A DNA stretch of 64,000 nucleotides from Flavobacteriales bacterium UBA7666. GTDB lineage: Bacteria > Bacteroidota > Bacteroidia > Flavobacteriales_D > Crocinitomicaceae. Both the position numbers and the translations under genes were made by a program. Positions 35,296-43,248 of this stretch are shown in pieces. The notes below the pieces were generated by a model that searched no databases, had not been told where the DNA came from, and saw only the letters and a program-made list of their open reading frames with translations. Location: positions 62,001 to 126,000 of the forward strand of contig DLHO01000019.1 in the NCBI GenBank assembly GCA_002483265.1. Reading direction: 5' to 3'. Every line of letters begins with the position of its first letter. Positions within the stretch are counted from its first letter, which is position 1.

Positions 35296-35589
35296 CTATT
35301 TCTGCTTCCTGGTCTTTCTTTTCGAACCAATAAATACAATACCCCACCCAAGCAATCCACCGAAAGCAAGAGTCCCAATAAATGCTATAGGACTTGCAAT
35401 CGGATGACCGTTTTCTGCCGGAGGAAAGTCAAAGAAGAGCTCGACAGCTGCGGAAGGTTTGTGGTTGTGGAAATAGCATGGGTCTGGAATTAAACGCGGA
35501 TAAAGGATTTGATCGTAAATGATAAAATAAGCTGTGATACAGACTGCTATAGATCCAATGATCCAAAGTGCTTTTTTACCGGTGCTCAT
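35296..35589 (-). CDS. Hypothetical small membrane protein
   Basis: The 97-residue protein has two membrane helices (about residues 8-26 and 67-87) joined by a short polar loop, and a basic C-terminus KRKTRKQK that would lie in the cytoplasm. The start overlaps the previous stop by four bases (ATGA), indicating translational coupling. No family is recognised. Confidence 0.65.
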   Translation of the reverse strand: MSTGKKALWIIGSIAVCITAYFIIYDQILYPRLIPDPCYFHNHKPSAAVELFFDFPPAENGHPIASPIAFIGTLAFGGLLGWGIVFIGSKRKTRKQK

Positions 35590-35921
35590 GGGTATAATTT
35601 ATAGTTATCACAAACAGAATCAAATGCTTCTCCAAGTTTTAGATATTCATCCGACCAGCCATTTTGCATCGATAACTCCTGAAAACCGGAAGTAGGAGCA
35701 AAGTGCATCGATAAGGTTCTTAAGGATTCCAATTCTCCGTTTTTGATTCCCTCAGAAAGTTCATCAAGTTCTTTCAGTAATTCTTCCACACTTTCAAAAT
35801 AAGAATAAATCAATTCGGTATCTCTATCAATAGTAGATCTCACTACTTCGATCATTTGAAGCAACTCTTCCCGGTGTTTGGGCTTGATTTCTTTTGGCTT
35901 TTTGAAGAGGTTGAAAAACAT
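35586..35921 (-). CDS. Hypothetical small soluble protein
   Basis: The ATG complementary to 35919-35921 gives 111 residues; a TTG four codons upstream is less likely. The protein is helical and acidic (IEVVRSTIDRDTELIYSYFESVEELLKELDELSEGIK). I do not recognise a family. Its stop overlaps the start of the membrane protein, so the two may act together. Confidence 0.65.
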   Translation of the reverse strand: MFFNLFKKPKEIKPKHREELLQMIEVVRSTIDRDTELIYSYFESVEELLKELDELSEGIKNGELESLRTLSMHFAPTSGFQELSMQNGWSDEYLKLGEAFDSVCDNYKLYP

Positions 35922-35943
35922 AGTACGAATCAATTAAGCTGAA

Positions 35944-36378
35944 TTATTTTATCAATTTGGCGGGTTCATCAAAGAACTCTTTGCGCTCTCCGGGTTCCAA
36001 TACTTCAAATCCATAGGTGTAGCTATGTAATGACATCCAGTTCCGGTATTCTTTGCGGTAAACGAAAACACGGCTTTCCCTGTCGGGATTTAGATAATCG
36101 AGGGTCAGCGTATCCTTTTTGAGTTCATAACGGAATTTCTCCCGACCGGCATAGAGGATCTTGTTTTCAGGAATCTGTTTGGCCTTCAAATCAATCGGGC
36201 AGCTCCACGCAGTCTGACCGTCATCCGAATAGCCCTGCCCATTCGTCCCGAAATGATAGAAATTACTGTAATAGTAGAATTGAGCGTTCCAATCGGTTTT
36301 TTCCAATGAGCGCTCGTTGTCCATTTCTGTACAGCCAGAGAAGAAAACAAGGAGCAAGAGGAAGAAAATGTGCTGCAT
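35944..36378 (-). CDS. Hypothetical lipoprotein
   Basis: The 144-residue product has the signal MQHIFFLLLLVFFSGC with Cys16. The mature part is rich in Tyr and Trp and probably a small beta-barrel-like domain. It is 22 bases upstream of the soluble-protein gene, so three genes (to 35296) may be one transcript. Function is unknown. Confidence 0.7.
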   Translation of the reverse strand: MQHIFFLLLLVFFSGCTEMDNERSLEKTDWNAQFYYYSNFYHFGTNGQGYSDDGQTAWSCPIDLKAKQIPENKILYAGREKFRYELKKDTLTLDYLNPDRESRVFVYRKEYRNWMSLHSYTYGFEVLEPGERKEFFDEPAKLIK

Positions 36379-36391
36379 GGGATTGAAAGTT

Positions 36392-36424
36392 AATTACGAA
36401 TGCCAAATTACGAATTACGAATTA
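36392..36424. repeat. ACGAATT-family repeat
   Basis: AATTACGAATGCC and TTACGAATTACGAATT words in tandem, just upstream of the lipoprotein start at 36378. Confidence 0.6.
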
Positions 36425-36476
36425 TTGAGAGTGTGAGTTGCCAGAAGTTGTTTGAGGTACTTACTTGATGATTCAT

Positions 36477-36857
36477 TTATGTACGGGTAATTTCACGAAC
36501 TTGAGAATCACTTAAAAGTTCCGGAGTCTCATGGAGGAAATAATACTTTCCACCAACCTGCATGGCTAAATCTTGAAACACCCTTTTCTCAACCTCAGAT
36601 ATTCCTCCCTCGATTTTTTCCATGGGTTGCAAGAGAACTACTAAAAGGGGCGTCAACAATCTTTTTCCTTGAATTTCGGTGAGTATTTCCCTAATCAAGG
36701 CTTCAGCATTGTTGAATGAAGCAATTAACAACCGTTCATTTGAGAATTTATTCTCGGCAATACGTGTGATAGTTTGATTTTTACTCAAATAACGCAATTC
36801 AACCTTGTTCTCGAATAGGCGAATGTAAATGGTTTGTTTTTTGAAGGGATTAAGCAT
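36477..36857 (-). CDS. Hypothetical protein, possibly an actin-like half domain
   Basis: The 126-residue protein starts MLNPFKKQTIYIRLFENKVEL and continues NAEALIREILTEI...LLVVLLQPMEK...SEVEKRVFQDLAMQVGGKYYFLHE. The order of these segments loosely resembles the first half of MreB/actin-like proteins, but the phosphate-binding motifs are not clear. This is a pattern impression only. It is the gene immediately beyond the SIR2-PLD-GIY operon, separated from it by a hairpin repeat. Confidence 0.6.
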   Translation of the reverse strand: MLNPFKKQTIYIRLFENKVELRYLSKNQTITRIAENKFSNERLLIASFNNAEALIREILTEIQGKRLLTPLLVVLLQPMEKIEGGISEVEKRVFQDLAMQVGGKYYFLHETPELLSDSQVREITRT

Positions 36858-36883
36858 GTTGCTAATTTATGAATTTCTAGTTA

Positions 36884-36904
36884 GCACGAGCTAGAAGCTC
36901 GCGC
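36884..36904. repeat. Hairpin downstream of the GIY-YIG gene
   Basis: GCACGAGCT and AGCTCGCGC pair around AGA with one mismatch. It lies 30 bases past the GIY-YIG stop and may terminate the operon or mark the island edge. Confidence 0.55.
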
Positions 36905-36933
36905 CAACTTGGGAGGCTTTCGCAGGAAAATGA

Positions 36934-37425
36934 TTATAAGTCTTCAATTTTAGTTTCAAGGTCATATTTTCTTTTTCCTCTGGTACTATTTAATGTGGGT
37001 TGGTATTCTCTCGCTAAAATATTCTCCAGTCTATTAATTTGTTCTTTGCTCTGAAGTTCAATAAACAACAATTTATAGTCGAGTGAAATCTTGAATGCAC
37101 TTTGTAAATCTTCATCTGTTGCTCTTGGAAGTTTTCTACTCATTCGTTTACCGCTTAATGAAGATAAGAATGAATTCATAAATCCAACTGATCGCAAATC
37201 ATAATGAGCTGCGATTCTTTCTAAAATTGCTCTGCTTCCTGTTTTTCCAACATAAACAGGAACGTTTTGGGTGTCAAAAAATAAATAAACACCAATTAAT
37301 GATTGTTCTTGTTCGAGAAAATCCACGATTCTTATTTCACGAATAATTTTTTTGTCATTTTGAATGATCCGTTCTTTCAACTCTTCTAGAGTTGAATTTT
37401 TAATTTGATTGTAATATATTATCAT
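36934..37425 (-). CDS. GIY-YIG nuclease-like protein
   Basis: The 163-residue protein has LIGVYLFFDTQNVPVYVGKTGS, a GIY-YIG core with Gly45-Val-Tyr47 and Tyr58-Val-Gly60, Lys61, and a later acidic residue Glu134 in INRLENILAREYQPTLN. Arg70 (ILERIAAHY) may be the catalytic Arg. GIY-YIG domains cut DNA in restriction, repair and homing enzymes. An N-terminal 40-residue stretch is of unknown role. It is the last gene of the three-gene unit, 18 bases after the PLD gene. Activity is inferred from motif only. Confidence 0.82.
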   Translation of the reverse strand: MIIYYNQIKNSTLEELKERIIQNDKKIIREIRIVDFLEQEQSLIGVYLFFDTQNVPVYVGKTGSRAILERIAAHYDLRSVGFMNSFLSSLSGKRMSRKLPRATDEDLQSAFKISLDYKLLFIELQSKEQINRLENILAREYQPTLNSTRGKRKYDLETKIEDL

Positions 37426-37443
37426 TTAGAATTCTTTGCGATT

Positions 37444-38178
37444 TTATATGTCAAAAACCTCCTGAGCCTTCTTCCAGTTTTTCTTTAAAATTGGTCTATT
37501 GACAGTGGTTTCTCCATTAGAAGGCTCGCCTGAGAAATGACAAAATTTCTCAGAGTAATCTGGGTCAGCATATTCATTCCATTTTTTGTATGCTTCATAG
37601 CTTAAAGGTCTTTCGAGGTTGAAAGGGATCTCAATTCCAGTTCTGATGCAATAACCTTTTTTCTTTCCAGAACCGGAAGAAGTTTTTTCTTTACTCGTTT
37701 TTAGTTCGTTTTGTTTCGGAATGACAGTTTTAATGACATTTAATTCAAATTTTTGACTCGTATCTTTAATGAATTCAACTTCTTTGAGAGCATCTTCAAA
37801 GAGCTGTTTGTCCGATTCATCATTTTTGTCAATCAGAACTCCCATTTCTTTGTTGTTCGCCATGGAGAATTCATACAAATTCAAAGATGTAATGATCATT
37901 TTGTCATCATTCAAATAGCACTTTGCGTGTAGTGATTCATTGTACTTGAGATTTACAAAACGAAGCCCAAGTAGAAAGTTCATCTCATCGGGATTTAACT
38001 CCTGCTTGCCAAAGATTATAGTTGTAATCTTATCCTTACTATTTCTGTAAGTAAGCAATTCCTTGAAATCTTTGGAAATTTTCAGATAGGGAGAAACTAG
38101 GATCAATCGCTCACCGGCATTTCTAATTAAATCCTCCAGTTCTGAAACTGCTTTTTTGGTGTTTATGAATTTTGCCAT
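37444..38178 (-). CDS. Phospholipase D-family protein with degenerate zinc-ribbon tail
   Basis: The 244-residue protein has one HKD motif: HAKCYLNDDK with His84, Lys86 and Asp91, then TSLNLYEFSMANNKEMGVLID. One HKD per chain, as in Nuc and BfiI nucleases, suggests an active dimer. After about residue 175 comes GYCIRTGIEIPFN...EKFCHFSGE; related proteins I recall carry Cys pairs here (CxxC), but this copy keeps one Cys of each pair, so zinc binding is doubtful. It is 60 bases downstream of the SIR2-STAND gene. Nuclease function is inferred. Confidence 0.82.
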   Translation of the reverse strand: MAKFINTKKAVSELEDLIRNAGERLILVSPYLKISKDFKELLTYRNSKDKITTIIFGKQELNPDEMNFLLGLRFVNLKYNESLHAKCYLNDDKMIITSLNLYEFSMANNKEMGVLIDKNDESDKQLFEDALKEVEFIKDTSQKFELNVIKTVIPKQNELKTSKEKTSSGSGKKKGYCIRTGIEIPFNLERPLSYEAYKKWNEYADPDYSEKFCHFSGEPSNGETTVNRPILKKNWKKAQEVFDI

Positions 38179-38238
38179 TTGATAAATTATTTTAAGCGCA
38201 AGAATGTTTTTCTTAATGGGGTGCGATATAGTAATTAG

Positions 38239-41130
38239 CTATATTAATTTATCATTTATATAACTTGAGCAGTAATTTTTAATTTTCCATTCCGATAGAT
38301 TGTCAATACTTTCTTTTAATTTTTTATCGCCTGGAACTGCCGTCCATAAGCTAGATAATTCTTTAACTCTTGGGGGGGAAGTCTTTTCCCAACAGATTTT
38401 GGCGAATTTCAAGAAATAAAGACTGTCCTTAGATTTATTTTCTTCTGAAAGTAAATGGCCTATCCACATACAGGCATACCCAATATTAATAATTGAATTT
38501 ATAAAGTCTTCGAGAATCAATAGTTTTAATGATATATAATAACATTCAAGTGCTTCTTCATTTCTATTCAAATATTCTAAGCATTTCCCTACGTTTCCAT
38601 AGTATGTTCCACTGAGTTCATTAGTTAAGTTTTTATCAATTAATAAAGTCTCCAAATTTTCATTCCGCAAGAAATAGATTAAAGCCTTGTTTACATTTGC
38701 GGCCTCTTTTGTATCTCGATATGCAAGTGCTAAATTGTGTCTTAAACTATAATTATCTGCCAATCCAGATTCTTCTAATAGGAAGGCCCCTTCTTCACCG
38801 ATTTGAATGGCATTATCAAAATCTTTTTGATACCAATAATTATATGTTTTTTCACTGCAATAACTAAGATAATGTGCACTTTTACCGGGAATTAATTTCG
38901 AATATTTGTCTAAAAGTTTAAGAGAGGCTTCAAATTCCCCCATTTGTGTTAAAGCAGTGCAGTATAGATCAAATTGTGAATGGAAATAAGGCGTTTCTTG
39001 ACTGATAGCCAATTCCCAGTTTAAATCATTGAAGAGTTTCTCTGCAACTCTCAAGTATTCCTCAGAGTATCCGGCTGCTAAAATTGAAACACTTACTTCT
39101 TCTAACGCTACTAAAGCAGATTTAAAATCGTTTTTATTTATTTGTAATTCAATTTTTGATGTCCAATTTTGAAACTCTTGGATTGAAAGTTTAGAATTTA
39201 GATTAGGTTTTAATATATATATAAACCGATCATAATATTTAACAAAAAGAGTAATAAATTTTGCTCTTTCCGTTTTCGGATATTTTGTTAGAACATATTC
39301 TTTCACTAATGGGTGGAGTTCAATTTCACCATCACTTAAAGTTTCAACTAGATTTAGATTTTTTAAAGTTCTTAAAGCTCGTGTAAATTGATTAGAGTTT
39401 AATTCGCTATCTAATATTATTCTTAATATTTCTTCTGTTTCAGGTTTTACTGTTTCTGCAATTCCACGGATTAAATTCTTTTGTTTATCATTAATACTTT
39501 TCCATACTTCGTTGAGTATTTTTTCCGAGAGTATCGATGAAAAATCATCCTCATTAAAATTTGATTTGTTTTCAATTTGATCAATGAACGTTTTTACAAT
39601 ATCCCCGCCTCGAACAGCTTGACCAGCAATTAAATTGAGCCATAAAGGGTGTCCTTTAGTAACTTTATGGGCGCGACTTACTAGATTTTGGAAATCATGA
39701 TCATTAACTGTAATGTTGTAGAGTTTGAATAATTCATAGCATTCTTCTTGAGTGATTCCATTAAGTGAAATTTGATAGAAATCCACACTTGCTTCACGAA
39801 TGAAGGGCCTACATGTAAAGATAAATTTTGACTTATGTGACTTCGATAAAATTTGATTAAAAAAGTATCCAAAAATTCCTGTTGGCTTAAAAGTTTCTAA
39901 ATCAATGTAGTTGTCGATATTGTCGAAAACGAAAACAATTCTTCTTTCACCCAAGAAATGAAAAAATGTATCAATTAGCTCTTCATTAGTTAAAGTTTCG
40001 AAGTTTAGACCTAAAGAATGTCCATTTAAGCGTTTTACTAATGATATTATTTTTGTGTTGAATCTATTAGCTTCTTCCTTAAAATCCCTCCAGTCTGCAA
40101 ATTCATATAAATCATTATTAAAATAGTTGTGAATAAATTGAGCTGCTAAACCCGATTTTCCTTGTCCTCCAATTCCCGTAATAAAGATCACTTTAAAATT
40201 CTCATTACTGATATTCTCAATTTCTTTAGTTCGGCCAACCCAAAATTTATTGTTGGGTGGTGAGTCATAATCGAGATTTTCAGAATATGAAATAATACTT
40301 GATTTTGATTCTATTTCAAGTTGATCCTTGAAATTTACATCGTCTTCAAGTTTTTCGTTTAAGCCTAATATAAGTTTATCAATCAGATCCTCTTGTTCTT
40401 CATATGTTTCAATTATAATTGGGTTTATTCTTTTTGACCAATTTTGACCTTTTGATCTTGTAATAATATAATGATCCGGACTAAATCCTGAGTATAAATC
40501 AGTAATATATTCAAGAATGTAATTTATGTAAGGATCGGACAGACTAAATCCAATAAAAAGTATTGATTTATCTGAAATTATTTTTTTTAACTCAAAAATT
40601 GCGGATTTTTCTTCTGTTGAATAAAGTTCTTCATACTCAGAGGGAAAAAGTACACATTTGTTCGGTTCATGAATATCCCCATGTATTTTAAAAATGGATT
40701 GCGTATATTTTGATAGATGTGCAACTTTAAAGTCATTAGAATAACTGATTTTTTCAAAATTAGGTAAAGCTTTCTCTAATAATTCATCGTAATTTGTCGT
40801 AATTATATGATTTGAAATTTTACCAAGTTTAAAATGTGTGGATGTTGGATTAATATAATCGAAATGTCTAATTTCTTTTTCTAAAATTTCAATAGCATCT
40901 TCCCTAAATGAAGAAATTTTTGTTAAAGCTTCAAGTGGTGTTAATACATCATCTTTTAGTGCGGACTTAATCTTTTCACTTTTAGGTTCTTTTGCTGAGA
41001 TTCCATCAAGTATTTTTTCAACTAGTGAATTCCAATTGGGTAATCCAGCTTGCATAGATAGTCCCGCGCCTACAAAAATGACAACATTATTTTGAGAAAT
41101 TTTAGTTATTAATTGATCAGTAATATTCAT
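38239..41130 (-). CDS. SIR2-STAND-repeat protein, candidate antiphage NADase (Avs-like)
   Basis: The 963-residue protein has three regions. Residues about 1-250 are a SIR2-type NAD-binding domain: VGAGLSMQAGLPNW (GAG-S at 21-25), TTNYDE (111-116), IHGD with His150 and FIGFSLSDP (192-200). Residues about 295-560 form a STAND NTPase: Walker A GIGGQGKS (319-326), Walker B FVFDNID (Asp403), TCRP (439-442) and GHPL (493-496). The C-terminus is helical and repeat-like (TPR-type), the usual sensor. The architecture matches Avs5-type SIR2-STAND defence proteins, which deplete NAD after detecting phage proteins. Hand counts on two 60-base lines give 13 and 18 G+C, against 25 in the next gene, so it is probably acquired. 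Confidence 0.9.
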   Translation of the reverse strand: MNITDQLITKISQNNVVIFVGAGLSMQAGLPNWNSLVEKILDGISAKEPKSEKIKSALKDDVLTPLEALTKISSFREDAIEILEKEIRHFDYINPTSTHFKLGKISNHIITTNYDELLEKALPNFEKISYSNDFKVAHLSKYTQSIFKIHGDIHEPNKCVLFPSEYEELYSTEEKSAIFELKKIISDKSILFIGFSLSDPYINYILEYITDLYSGFSPDHYIITRSKGQNWSKRINPIIIETYEEQEDLIDKLILGLNEKLEDDVNFKDQLEIESKSSIISYSENLDYDSPPNNKFWVGRTKEIENISNENFKVIFITGIGGQGKSGLAAQFIHNYFNNDLYEFADWRDFKEEANRFNTKIISLVKRLNGHSLGLNFETLTNEELIDTFFHFLGERRIVFVFDNIDNYIDLETFKPTGIFGYFFNQILSKSHKSKFIFTCRPFIREASVDFYQISLNGITQEECYELFKLYNITVNDHDFQNLVSRAHKVTKGHPLWLNLIAGQAVRGGDIVKTFIDQIENKSNFNEDDFSSILSEKILNEVWKSINDKQKNLIRGIAETVKPETEEILRIILDSELNSNQFTRALRTLKNLNLVETLSDGEIELHPLVKEYVLTKYPKTERAKFITLFVKYYDRFIYILKPNLNSKLSIQEFQNWTSKIELQINKNDFKSALVALEEVSVSILAAGYSEEYLRVAEKLFNDLNWELAISQETPYFHSQFDLYCTALTQMGEFEASLKLLDKYSKLIPGKSAHYLSYCSEKTYNYWYQKDFDNAIQIGEEGAFLLEESGLADNYSLRHNLALAYRDTKEAANVNKALIYFLRNENLETLLIDKNLTNELSGTYYGNVGKCLEYLNRNEEALECYYISLKLLILEDFINSIINIGYACMWIGHLLSEENKSKDSLYFLKFAKICWEKTSPPRVKELSSLWTAVPGDKKLKESIDNLSEWKIKNYCSSYINDKLI

Positions 41131-41269
41131 CAGTTAAATAGTGTTTCAGTTATCGGCTCACAAAGTAGTTAGAAGAATTCAAAATGCAAAATTCAAAATG
41201 TAAAACATGCTCAAATGCGTGCACTTAATCGAATAGATTCTCCAAGGTTCAAGAATAGATAATGCATGA

Positions 41270-41302
41270 ATATCCCATGGATGTCCCAAGGATATCCCAA
41301 TG
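41270..41302. repeat. Three 11-base direct repeats upstream of SIR2-STAND
   Basis: ATATCCCATGG, ATGTCCCAAGG and ATATCCCAATG lie end to end. The 11-base period is about one helical turn, as in operator arrays; it could also be a low-complexity word repeat like others here. Confidence 0.75.
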
Positions 41303-41337
41303 ATTGTATCTATTTTTAACAAGTAAAGGATATATTT

Positions 41338-41370
41338 AAATCTGCGTGATCAGCGCAATCTGCGGGAGTC
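41338..41370. repeat. CTGCGGG-family repeat, single arm
   Basis: AAATCTGCGTGATCAGCGCA followed by ATCTGCGGGAGTC, the words of 30573-30659 and 31235-31384. Confidence 0.6.
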
Positions 41371-41434
41371 TCTAATTCGCAATTACTAAAACGGTTTACT
41401 TCATTTATTACTGGTTTCCGGTGTTTTTCCGTCG

Positions 41435-41442
41435 TAATTTTG
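41435..41442 (+). promoter_or_regulatory. -7 box directly before the nuclease start
   Basis: TAATTTTG is a perfect TAnnTTTG match only four bases before the ATG at 41447, implying a leaderless or nearly leaderless transcript. No TTG at the usual distance. Confidence 0.5.
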
Positions 41443-41446
41443 TACC

Positions 41447-43192
41447 ATGAAATACGCTTTATTTGCTCTTCTGATCGTTGTCGGAGTTTCTTCTTCGATA
41501 AAGGCACAAACTGTTCCGCTTCGTGTTGTTTCCTATAATCTTTTGAACTTTCCCAACGGAAGGAACGATTGTGGTTCCGGCAATGTCAATCTTCCCAACC
41601 GGGCAGATTCTTTGCGCAAGATCATGCAATACCTGAAGCCGGATATTTTTGTGGGTTGCGAGATCCAAACGGCAGCAGGCTGCGACAGTGTATTGAACCG
41701 TGCCCTGAATGTGTTCGGGACAACGCATTATCAGCGGGCGCAATGGGTGAATAATTCCAATGGCGGAGATCTGCAAAACATGCTGTTCTACAATTCGGGG
41801 AAGCTGACTTTGAAAGAACAGCGCATCGTTCAAACGTATCCGCGCGATATCAATCACTACATTTTGTATGTGAATGACGCTACTTTGCCGCAACACCACG
41901 ATACCTGTTTCATTGAAGTATTTATGTGTCATTTGAAAGCCGGAAGTGCGAATGCAGATTTGAGTGATCGTGCTGCTCAAACTGCTTTGCTGCGAACCGT
42001 TTTGGATGGAAGACCACAGGGTCGTCACTTATTCGTTTGCGGTGATTTGAATACGTATCGAAGCAGCGAAGTGGGGTACCAAAACCTGGTAAGCGGAGGA
42101 ACAAATTTCCTGAAAGATCCGCTGAATCTGCCCGGAAACTGGACTGCCAACAGTTCATTTGCTGCCATTCATACGCAATCGCCACGGGTGAGTGGTTCTA
42201 CGGATTGCGGAGTCACAGGTGGTTTGGACGATCGTTTCGACCACATTATCGTTTCGCAGAATGTACTGAACGGAGCAAATTTACTGCAATACAACGCTTC
42301 TTCCTATAAAGCCATCGGTAACGACGGAAACCATTACAATCAAAGCATTTTGGCGGGAACCAATTCCCAGTATCCCGATTCGGTGGTGCGTGCTTTGTAT
42401 TATGCTTCCGACCATTTACCGGTGAAACTGGACGTAACCGCAACGATTCCTGCCAGCAACGGATTGAATCTGACCTTGACATTTACAGGAGGCGCTTGTC
42501 AGACAGGTGGAACGAGTGTAACAGTTCATCCGAATTTGGGGCAGGGACCTTATTCCTATCAATGGGGAGCGAATGCCGGTTTACAAACAACAGCAACGGT
42601 GAATAATTTACCGGGTGGAAGTTATTGTGTGACTGTAACGGATAATAACGGTTTGACGGATCAGGTTTGTTTCGAAGTAGAAGCAACAAACGCGATGACA
42701 GTCAGTGCATTTGACGGGATGGATTACGGAACATGCGACGGACAAACATTCGTAGTGGCTACCGGAGGAGAAGCGCCTTATTCGTATCAATGGAACGATC
42801 CCTTGAATCAAACCACTTCAACCGCAAGTAATTTGTGTGCAGGAACTTATTCTTGCGTGATCACCGATCAAAATGGCTGTATGGTTACGGCTCAATCAAC
42901 GATCTTTTCAAATACTACCTCAGTAGCAGAATTGTTTGCAGAAACAGCATTTACCCTTTTCCCGAATCCGGCATCAGAAAATGTGACTATTCGCTATGAA
43001 AGTACCTTGGAATTAGGGAAACTGGAACTGCGAATTTTGAGTGTTTCCGGAGAAGTGGTGAGCCAGCAGGAAGTAGATTTTTCGAATGGCAATCAGGTTA
43101 CCATTCCCTTATCGAACCTGAAAAAGGGCGTTTATTTTCTGGATCTGGAGAAAGAAGGGGTTTCCATCCAAAAGCTGATCATTAAACAATAG
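41447..43192 (+). CDS. T9SS-exported endonuclease/exonuclease/phosphatase-family protein
   Basis: The 581-residue protein has a signal peptide ending SSIKAQ, then an endonuclease/exonuclease/phosphatase domain (about residues 25-320: LRVVSYNLLNFPNGR, FVCGDLNTYRSSE, a late YASDHLPV motif). Two SprB-like repeats follow (PYSYQWGANAG and PYSYQWNDPLN, with TDNNG/TDQNGC), then a type A T9SS sorting tail starting LFPNPASENVTI and ending GVYFLDLEKEG...KLIIKQ. It is therefore a probable cargo of the machinery encoded at 4-12.6 kb, acting outside the cell on DNA or phosphoesters. Active-site Asp/His are visible. Confidence 0.9.
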   Translation: MKYALFALLIVVGVSSSIKAQTVPLRVVSYNLLNFPNGRNDCGSGNVNLPNRADSLRKIMQYLKPDIFVGCEIQTAAGCDSVLNRALNVFGTTHYQRAQWVNNSNGGDLQNMLFYNSGKLTLKEQRIVQTYPRDINHYILYVNDATLPQHHDTCFIEVFMCHLKAGSANADLSDRAAQTALLRTVLDGRPQGRHLFVCGDLNTYRSSEVGYQNLVSGGTNFLKDPLNLPGNWTANSSFAAIHTQSPRVSGSTDCGVTGGLDDRFDHIIVSQNVLNGANLLQYNASSYKAIGNDGNHYNQSILAGTNSQYPDSVVRALYYASDHLPVKLDVTATIPASNGLNLTLTFTGGACQTGGTSVTVHPNLGQGPYSYQWGANAGLQTTATVNNLPGGSYCVTVTDNNGLTDQVCFEVEATNAMTVSAFDGMDYGTCDGQTFVVATGGEAPYSYQWNDPLNQTTSTASNLCAGTYSCVITDQNGCMVTAQSTIFSNTTSVAELFAETAFTLFPNPASENVTIRYESTLELGKLELRILSVSGEVVSQQEVDFSNGNQVTIPLSNLKKGVYFLDLEKEGVSIQKLIIKQ

Positions 43193-43248
43193 CGATTTTT
43201 ACCTTATTCTGTTGAGGTTGCTTTTGTCTTCATGAGCAAAGAGGAAAT

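Larger units (their letters stand above)
41131..41446. other. 316-base gap between divergent SIR2-STAND and nuclease genes
   Basis: No gene seen. It holds a variant of the TTTTACATTTT word repeat near 41181-41206, three 11-base direct repeats (41270-41302), a CTGCGGG-family repeat (41338-41370) and the nuclease promoter box. No clear box for the SIR2-STAND gene was found. Confidence 0.7.

Noticed and set aside
35206..35493. 95-residue plus-strand frame starting in repeat DNA
   Set aside because: Its opening residues come from the dispersed repeat at 35246-35285 and the rest overlaps a minus-strand gene.
41270..41302. CRISPR-like array
   Set aside because: The three 11-base units are adjacent with no spacers and no cas gene is in the window.
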